From Nocardioides sp. (GTDB lineage Bacteria > Actinomycetota > Actinomycetes > Propionibacteriales > Nocardioidaceae), in contig JAKDNC010000066.1 in assembly GCA_030452025.1 (NCBI GenBank), positions 1 through 10,885 of the forward strand: a stretch of 10,885 nucleotides of DNA, given 5' to 3'. The notes beneath the pieces are model-generated. The model saw only the letters and a list, made by a program, of their open reading frames with translations. It had not been told where the DNA came from and made no database searches. A program made the translations under genes and the position numbers. This document shows, one piece after another, positions 6,108-10,885 of the stretch; position 1 is the first letter of the stretch, and each line of letters begins with the position of its first letter.

Positions 6108-8822
6108 TCACCCCGCGACTGACGAGTAGGCGACCACACCCCGGCGCAGGCGTTCGGCGGCCTGCCGCGCGGTCTTGCGCAGCGGCGTGCCGGCTGCGGC
6201 GTCGCCGATCTGGAGGCACAGGTCGACAAGCTGCTTCATCACGCGGACGAAGTCGCCCGCAGACAGGTCGATCACCCCGATCACGTCATCGAGGGCATCA
6301 CCCTCGGCCCATCGGTACGCCGCCCACACGAAGCCGGCGTCCGGCTCACGGAGGAAGTCGAGATGCTGGCCGCGCTCGAGCTCGTCGAGATCGCTCCACA
6401 GGTGGACCAGGTCACGCAGCGCCTGCTTGATCCGGTCGCCGGGGATCCGCGGTGAGCGGGCGTCGTCGGGACGCCGCGCCTCGAAGACCATCGCCGAGAG
6501 GACCGCGGCCAGCTCGGACGGATCGAGGTGGGCCCAGAGGCCCTGGCGGATCGCCTCGGAGGCGACCAGGTCCATGTCCGAGTAGATCCGGCGCAAGTGT
6601 GAGCCACGCTCGGTCACCGAGTCGCCCTCGAGATATTCCAGGATCGTCAACACCTCACACACCCGGTCGAACTGGCGCGCAATCGTGTTCGTGCGCTGCT
6701 CGACGCGACGCTTCAGCGTCTTGGTGTCCCGGTCCAGCTTGAACCACCGCTCGCCCCAGCGGGCGTGATCCTCCCGGTCGGGACACTCGTGACAGGGGTG
6801 CGCCTTCATCTCCCTGCGCAGCTGGGCGATCTCGTCGCTCTCCCGGTCCCCCTTTCCGGGGCCCTTGGAGGACGGCGGCGGGGTCAGCCCATGGGTACGC
6901 TCCCTGAGCGTCGAGGCCAGGTCGCGCCGCATCTGCGGGTTGCGACCCGAGAAGCTCTTCGGGATGCGGATCCGGGTGATCGGCTCCACGGCGGTCGGGA
7001 AGTCGCCCAGGTTCAGCCGGCGGGCCTGCCGCTCGGCGGTCACCACGAAGGGACGCGGAGCGTCGCCGCCGAGCCCGGGGTCGACCACCACGGCCAGGCC
7101 AGCGAACTTGCCGGCCGGGATCTCGATCACGTCGCCGATCTTCAGCCGCTCGAGTGACTGCACGGCCTCTACCTGGCGGTCGTACCGACGGGACTTCGCG
7201 GCGTTCTTCTCCGCGTCGGAGATCCTGCGGCGCAGGGCGGCATACTCCATGAAGTCACCTCGGTCGCAGGTCGCGGCCTCGGCGTACCCGTCCAGCGCGT
7301 CCTGACTCTTGCGCAGCTTGCGGGCCAGCCCCACGACGGCCTTGTCGGCCTGGAACTGGGCGAACGACGACTCCAGCAGCTCGCGCGATCGTTCGCGTCC
7401 GAACTGGTGCACCAGGTTGACCGCCATGTTGTAGGACGGCCGGAACGACGAGCGGAGTGGGTAGGTGCGCGTCGACGCGAGCCCGGCCACCTCCTTGGGA
7501 TTCATCCCCTGTTGCCACAGCACGACGCCGTGGCCCTCCACGTCCAGCCCGCGGCGGCCTGCGCGACCGGTGAGCTGGGTGTACTGCCCCGGTGTCAGGT
7601 CGACGTGTGCCTCTCCGTTCCACTTGCTCAGCTTCTCGATCACGACGGTCCGCGCGGGCATGTTGATTCCCAGCGCCAAGGTCTCCGTGGCGAAGACCGC
7701 CCGGCAGAGTCCTCGCAGGTAGAGCTCCTCGACGCACTCCTTGAACGTCGGCAGCATCCCCGCGTGGTGGGCCGCGACCCCACGCATGAGGCCCTCGAGG
7801 AACTCCGGGTAGCCGAGCACCTGCAGGTCCTCGTCGGGAAGGTGGCGACACTTCTCCTCAACGAAGGCCCGGATTTCACGGCGCTCGGCGTCCGTGGTCA
7901 GCCGCAGGTTGGCGTTGAGACACTGGGTCACGGCGGCGTCGCAGCCGACGCGGCTGAAGATGAACACGATCGCCGGGAGCAGCCCCTCGGCGTCGAGGCG
8001 ACTGATCATGTCGAACCGGGTCGGCTGGTAGAGCCGGCGCCCTTGCGGACGTGAACCGCGGCCACGGTTGCCCTTCTTGTCCCGGCGGTCCTTGAATCGG
8101 GTGGAGGCCCAGTCGTCGCGGGCCACCTTCAGCAGGTCCTTGTTGACCAGGGCTCCTTCCTGGGCGAACCCGGCCTGGGCCAGGGCCTCCTCGTCGTCGA
8201 AGAGGTCGTGCAGTTTCTTGCCGACCATGACGTGCTGGAAGAGCGGCACCGGCCGCTTCTCCTCAACGATCGTGGAGGTGTCTCCGCGCACGGTGGCCAG
8301 CCACTCGCCGAACTCCTCGGCGTTGGAGACGGTGGCGCTCAGCGAGACCACTGACACGCTGTCGGGCAGGTGGATGATCACCTCCTCCCACACAGCGCCG
8401 CGTGCACGGTCGGCGAGGTAGTGCACCTCGTCCATCACCACGAAGCCGAGGCCCACCAAGGTGCGGGAAGCGGCGTAGAGCATGTTGCGCAGCACCTCAG
8501 TGGTCATCACGACGATCGGTGCCTCGCCGTTGATCGTGTTGTCACCGGTCAGGAGGCCGACTTGGTCCGCCCCGTAGCGGGCGACCAGGTCGGCGTACTT
8601 CTGGTTGCTCAGCGCCTTGATCGGCGTGGTGTAGAAACACTTCCGGCCGGTCTCCAGGGCCAGGTGTACGGCGAACTCCCCGACGATGGTCTTGCCGGAA
8701 CCGGTCGGAGCAGCAACAAGGACGCCCTTGCCGTCCTCGACCTCGAGGCAGGCGCGGCGCTGGAAGTCATCGAGCGGGAAGTCGTAGAGCTCGGTGAAGG
8801 CGGCGTAGATCTCGCCTGTCAT
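6108..8822 (-). CDS. helY: HelY-type superfamily 2 DEAD/DEAH-box helicase (Mtr4/Ski2-like)
   Basis: A 904-residue ATP-dependent RNA/DNA helicase of the Ski2/Mtr4 group, called HelY in mycobacteria; its physiological substrate is not settled. Motifs in order: APTGSGKT (38-45, Walker A), TTPIKALSNQ (65-74), TTEVLRNML (107-115), DEVH (131-134, motif II), SAT (162-164), HHAGMLP (352-358), ATETLALGINMPAR (378-391) and QLTGRAGRRG (416-425, motif VI). A small beta-barrel-like insert lies near 560-620, a short HPCHEC pair (675-680) may bind metal, and about 720-900 is the DSHCT domain. The ATG at 8822-8820 overlaps the lipid kinase stop as ATGA, so translation is coupled. The open frame continues upstream to 9893 but there it only shadows the kinase gene. 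It is the last gene of the tatC cluster. Length and motifs are complete. Confidence 0.95.
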   Translation of the reverse strand: MTGEIYAAFTELYDFPLDDFQRRACLEVEDGKGVLVAAPTGSGKTIVGEFAVHLALETGRKCFYTTPIKALSNQKYADLVARYGADQVGLLTGDNTINGEAPIVVMTTEVLRNMLYAASRTLVGLGFVVMDEVHYLADRARGAVWEEVIIHLPDSVSVVSLSATVSNAEEFGEWLATVRGDTSTIVEEKRPVPLFQHVMVGKKLHDLFDDEEALAQAGFAQEGALVNKDLLKVARDDWASTRFKDRRDKKGNRGRGSRPQGRRLYQPTRFDMISRLDAEGLLPAIVFIFSRVGCDAAVTQCLNANLRLTTDAERREIRAFVEEKCRHLPDEDLQVLGYPEFLEGLMRGVAAHHAGMLPTFKECVEELYLRGLCRAVFATETLALGINMPARTVVIEKLSKWNGEAHVDLTPGQYTQLTGRAGRRGLDVEGHGVVLWQQGMNPKEVAGLASTRTYPLRSSFRPSYNMAVNLVHQFGRERSRELLESSFAQFQADKAVVGLARKLRKSQDALDGYAEAATCDRGDFMEYAALRRRISDAEKNAAKSRRYDRQVEAVQSLERLKIGDVIEIPAGKFAGLAVVVDPGLGGDAPRPFVVTAERQARRLNLGDFPTAVEPITRIRIPKSFSGRNPQMRRDLASTLRERTHGLTPPPSSKGPGKGDRESDEIAQLRREMKAHPCHECPDREDHARWGERWFKLDRDTKTLKRRVEQRTNTIARQFDRVCEVLTILEYLEGDSVTERGSHLRRIYSDMDLVASEAIRQGLWAHLDPSELAAVLSAMVFEARRPDDARSPRIPGDRIKQALRDLVHLWSDLDELERGQHLDFLREPDAGFVWAAYRWAEGDALDDVIGVIDLSAGDFVRVMKQLVDLCLQIGDAAAGTPLRKTARQAAERLRRGVVAYSSVAG

Positions 8823-9700
8823 GCGAGCACGCTCAGCGCGCCGGGAACACACTCCACTGTCAGCGGCAGGGCACCGAAGCGTTCCCCGTCGGCGTAGGTG
8901 ACGATGCCGGCTGCGGCGAGCGTCACCCGGCGGACCCGATGGTGTTCGTACTGCGGATGTGTCACGTGTGTTCCCCTGAACAGCTTGGGATAGGTCCGGA
9001 CCAGGCTCGGCCGGGACATCGGCTTGATGATCACCACGTCCAGGAGCCCGTCGTCGAGCAGGGCTCCCTCCGTGATCCGCAACCCACCCCCGAAGGAGGG
9101 CCCGTTGCCGACGGCCACCAGCATGGCATCGACCCGGCGGATCGCGCCGTCGAGGTCGAGGGTGTAGGCCAACGGTTCGAAGGTTCGCAACTCGGCCAGG
9201 GTGGCCAGGGTGTAGCGCATCTGTCCCCTGGGCCAGCGCATCGCATTGGCACGCTCGTTGACCACTGCGTCGAAGCCCGCAGCCAGCACGGTGATGAAGT
9301 AGCGATCCCCGGCCCGGGCCAGGTCGATGGTGACCCGGTGAGATTCGATGATCCGGTCGGCCGCCGCGACCGGGTCGTCGAGTGGGATCTGGAGGTAGCG
9401 GGCCACGTCGTTTCCGGTGCCGACCGGGATGAGCCCGAGCGCGGTGTCGGTCTGTGCGACCACCTGGGCCCCGAGGTGGCACAGTCCGTCGCCCCCGCAC
9501 ACCACCAGCGCCTCGCAGCCTGCGGCGACCGCGTCGCGGGCCAGCGCCGCGGCCTCGGCTGCGTCCCGGCCGACGTACTCCCGCACGGAGAACCCCGCGG
9601 AGCGCAGACGCGGCACGGCCAGCGCCGCGGCCCGCAGTCCACGACCCTTGCCGGCGGTCGGATTCGTCAGGAACGCGATCTCGCGCAGGGAACTGGCCAC
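8819..9700 (-). CDS. dagK: Diacylglycerol kinase / YegS-like lipid kinase
   Basis: A 293-residue cytosolic or membrane-associated lipid kinase that likely phosphorylates diacylglycerol to phosphatidic acid with ATP, recycling lipid for membrane synthesis. Diagnostic parts are TNPTAGKGRG (12-21), the nucleotide-binding VVCGGDGL (66-73) and GTGNDVARYL (94-103) in the N-terminal domain, VLAAGFDAVVNERAN (138-152), GNGPSFGGG (198-206), LLDDGLLDV (214-222) and YADGE (269-273) in the C-terminal beta domain. Length is standard. The GTG at 9700 sits nine bases after the upstream gene's TAG; the best ribosome site, GAGGGA (9718-9713), is a little far, so the start is less certain than the gene. It ends in ATGA overlap with helY. 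Exact lipid specificity cannot be read from sequence; other YegS-like substrates are possible. Confidence 0.9.
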   Translation of the reverse strand: MASSLREIAFLTNPTAGKGRGLRAAALAVPRLRSAGFSVREYVGRDAAEAAALARDAVAAGCEALVVCGGDGLCHLGAQVVAQTDTALGLIPVGTGNDVARYLQIPLDDPVAAADRIIESHRVTIDLARAGDRYFITVLAAGFDAVVNERANAMRWPRGQMRYTLATLAELRTFEPLAYTLDLDGAIRRVDAMLVAVGNGPSFGGGLRITEGALLDDGLLDVVIIKPMSRPSLVRTYPKLFRGTHVTHPQYEHHRVRRVTLAAAGIVTYADGERFGALPLTVECVPGALSVLA

Positions 9701-9709
9701 GTGGTGAGG

Positions 9710-10102
9710 CTATCCCTCGTCGTGGACGACGCCCAGTCGCAGTGCGGCGACGAAACGATCGGGCCTCGCGCCCACTGCCTTGGCCAGACGACCGAGGACG
9801 GTGAGGATCCGGTCGGCGGTGAAATGGGTGCCGGGGACCGCGAGCGTGAGGCGCCCCTCGACCTCGACGAGGCTCACCTGGGAGTTGCGCCACGCCTGGT
9901 GTGCGTCGCGTCGAGTGGCATCGTCGGCGACGGGGGCCGGGTAGGCCTGGTCTATTGCCAGCAGATCACAGGCAAACTCGGAGTCTGCACCACTGAGGTG
10001 GCCGAGCACCGAGTGTCCCTCGCGGGTCAGGCGATCGGCGTGCCAAGTCACCTCGGTGGTGCCGAGCCACTCGGGCAGCTCGAACGCGTCGACCGGGGTC
10101 AC
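9710..10102 (-). CDS. Conserved-looking 130-residue protein of unknown function between tatC and dagK
   Basis: I do not recognise a named family. The 130-residue product is soluble, without signal peptide or membrane segment: an acidic-aromatic start (DAFELPEWLG), a W-H pair (TWHADRL, 19-25), LLAIDQAYPAPVADDATRRDAHQAW (47-71), a strand-rich middle (VSLVEVEGRLTLAVPG, 76-91), and a helical end (RILTVLGRLAKAVGARPDRFVAALRLG). The GTG at 10102-10100 overlaps the tatC TGA as GTGA, which strongly supports both start and expression by coupling. It sits in the same operon as tatC, dagK and helY. The longer open frame to 10651 is only the wrong-frame shadow of tatC. Coding is supported by coupling, codon bias and an amphipathic composition; function unknown. 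Confidence 0.8.
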   Translation of the reverse strand: MTPVDAFELPEWLGTTEVTWHADRLTREGHSVLGHLSGADSEFACDLLAIDQAYPAPVADDATRRDAHQAWRNSQVSLVEVEGRLTLAVPGTHFTADRILTVLGRLAKAVGARPDRFVAALRLGVVHDEG

Positions 10103-10869
10103 AACGGCGAGAGCTCGTCGTCGCCGATGCCCGCATCGGGCCGACGTTCGGCGCGTCGGGAATCCGAGATCCGGCAAATCACCTCGGAGAGCAGGAAGAG
10201 CAGAACCATGGGGATGGCCAGGAAGAGCATCGAGAACGGGTCGGTTGACGGGGTGGCGACCGCCGCGAAGATGAAGACACCGATCACCATCCAGGACCGG
10301 TGGGCGCCGAGCGCCTTGCCTTTGAGCAGGCCCGCCTGGTTGAGCAGGATGCAGAAGACCGGGATCTCGAAAGCGATGCCGAAGACCAGCAGCATCCGGG
10401 AGAGGAAGGTGAGGTAGTCCCCGAACTCGATGAGGTTGGTCAGGTTCGCAGGGGTGAACCCGATCAGGACCTCGAGCCCGGTCGGCAGGGTGAGGTAGCC
10501 GACGTATGCGCCGATCAGGAACAGCGGACCGGCCACCATGGCGAAGACCCGGGACCACTTGCGTTCTCCGGCGTGGAGCCCGGGGAGGATGAATCCCCAG
10601 ATCTGGTGGAGCCAGTAGGGACTGGTGACCACGACTGAGACCAGCCCACACAGCTTGAGGTGCAGCATCAACGGCCCACCCGCACCGTTGATGGTGGCGG
10701 TCGTCGAGACGCCCTCCCCCAGCTCACGCTGGGCATCCTCGTAGGGGCCGAGGATCAGGTCGAAGATCGGGTCGAAGTAGAACAACGCCACCGCCATGGC
10801 GACGAGACCCACGACAGTGACGCGGATTATGCGGGCGCGCCGCTCACGCAGGTGATCGGAAACGGCCAC
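10099..10869 (-). CDS. tatC: Sec-independent protein translocase subunit TatC
   Basis: The 256-residue core of the twin-arginine translocase, which binds signal peptides and with TatA exports folded proteins across the membrane. Six hydrophobic segments are visible at about 14-31, 67-90, 108-128, 152-176, 191-206 and 213-231. Conserved parts include the N-terminal SDHLRERRARI, the cytoplasmic loop FILPGLHAGERK (93-104, with the glutamate that contacts the signal peptide), GIAFEIP with E168 inside the membrane, and TPSTDPFS (206-213). The first loop reads LRER where LREL is usual. The GTG at 10869-10867 has AGGGA seven bases upstream, but the frame stays open to the window edge (G-R-D-G-R), so a start a little further out is possible. 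It heads the cluster seen here; tatA would be expected beyond the right edge, as in other actinobacteria. Confidence 0.93.
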   Translation of the reverse strand: MAVSDHLRERRARIIRVTVVGLVAMAVALFYFDPIFDLILGPYEDAQRELGEGVSTTATINGAGGPLMLHLKLCGLVSVVVTSPYWLHQIWGFILPGLHAGERKWSRVFAMVAGPLFLIGAYVGYLTLPTGLEVLIGFTPANLTNLIEFGDYLTFLSRMLLVFGIAFEIPVFCILLNQAGLLKGKALGAHRSWMVIGVFIFAAVATPSTDPFSMLFLAIPMVLLFLLSEVICRISDSRRAERRPDAGIGDDELSPL

Positions 10870-10885
10870 GCGGCCGTCCCTGCCG

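Noticed and set aside
8823..9893. 357-residue N-terminal extension of the helicase
   Set aside because: The extension is the dagK gene read in another frame; the ATG at 8822 with ATGA overlap is the normal start and the helicase fold begins right after it.
8939..10417. 492-codon open frame on the plus strand opposite dagK, the unknown gene and tatC
   Set aside because: It is the antisense shadow of three well-supported minus-strand genes; the product is glycine/arginine/histidine-rich, low in hydrophobic order and matches no family. Long antisense frames are normal at this GC content.
10103..10651. 183-residue extension of the unknown protein
   Set aside because: It is tatC read in another frame; the GTG at 10102 overlapping the tatC stop is the natural start.

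Overview
The window looks like chromosomal DNA of a high-GC Gram-positive bacterium, most likely an actinobacterium near Nocardioides/Propionibacteriales. The evidence is strongly GC-biased third codon positions, frequent GTG starts, ATGA/GTGA stop-start overlaps, and an actinobacterial gene set (HelY-type helicase, DUF3054, stand-alone 5'-3' exonuclease, TatC). The taxon is an inference from gene content; no rRNA or other marker gene is present.

Left part (1-2900): two divergent transcription units for lysine breakdown through beta-lysine. On the minus strand, kdd (3,5-diaminohexanoate dehydrogenase) overlaps by one base the start of kamD (lysine 5,6-aminomutase alpha subunit), which runs off the left edge. 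On the plus strand, kamA (lysine 2,3-aminomutase family, radical SAM/PLP) is read from a shared 156-bp control region. KamA would make beta-lysine, KamD with an unseen KamE would make 3,5-diaminohexanoate, and Kdd would oxidise it to a 3-oxo-5-aminohexanoate for later cleavage towards acyl-CoA intermediates.

Middle part (2901-6107): an orphan AbiEi/DUF559-type protein, a convergent Lrp/AsnC regulator, then a divergent pair of a stand-alone 5'-3' exonuclease and a small DUF3054 membrane protein. Three copies of a 66-bp double-hairpin repeat sit only in gaps between genes here: after kamA, between the AbiEi-like gene and the Lrp gene, and between DUF3054 and helY. They align without gaps, and the stem shows a compensatory base change.

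Right part (6108-10869, minus strand): a tight cluster tatC - 130-aa protein of unknown function - diacylglycerol/lipid kinase - helY helicase, with coupled or nearly coupled start and stop codons. tatC-helY with a 5'-3' exonuclease nearby resembles the conserved actinobacterial arrangement known from Mycobacterium tuberculosis, so this part is core genome.

No gene-free stretch exceeds 300 bp; the longest (2901-3138, 238 bp) holds the first repeat copy. I see no CRISPR array, tRNA, rRNA, insertion sequence or phage gene. The most unusual item is the three-copy structured repeat, two copies of which lie in opposite orientation around the AbiEi-like gene. I found no convincing new multi-gene system.
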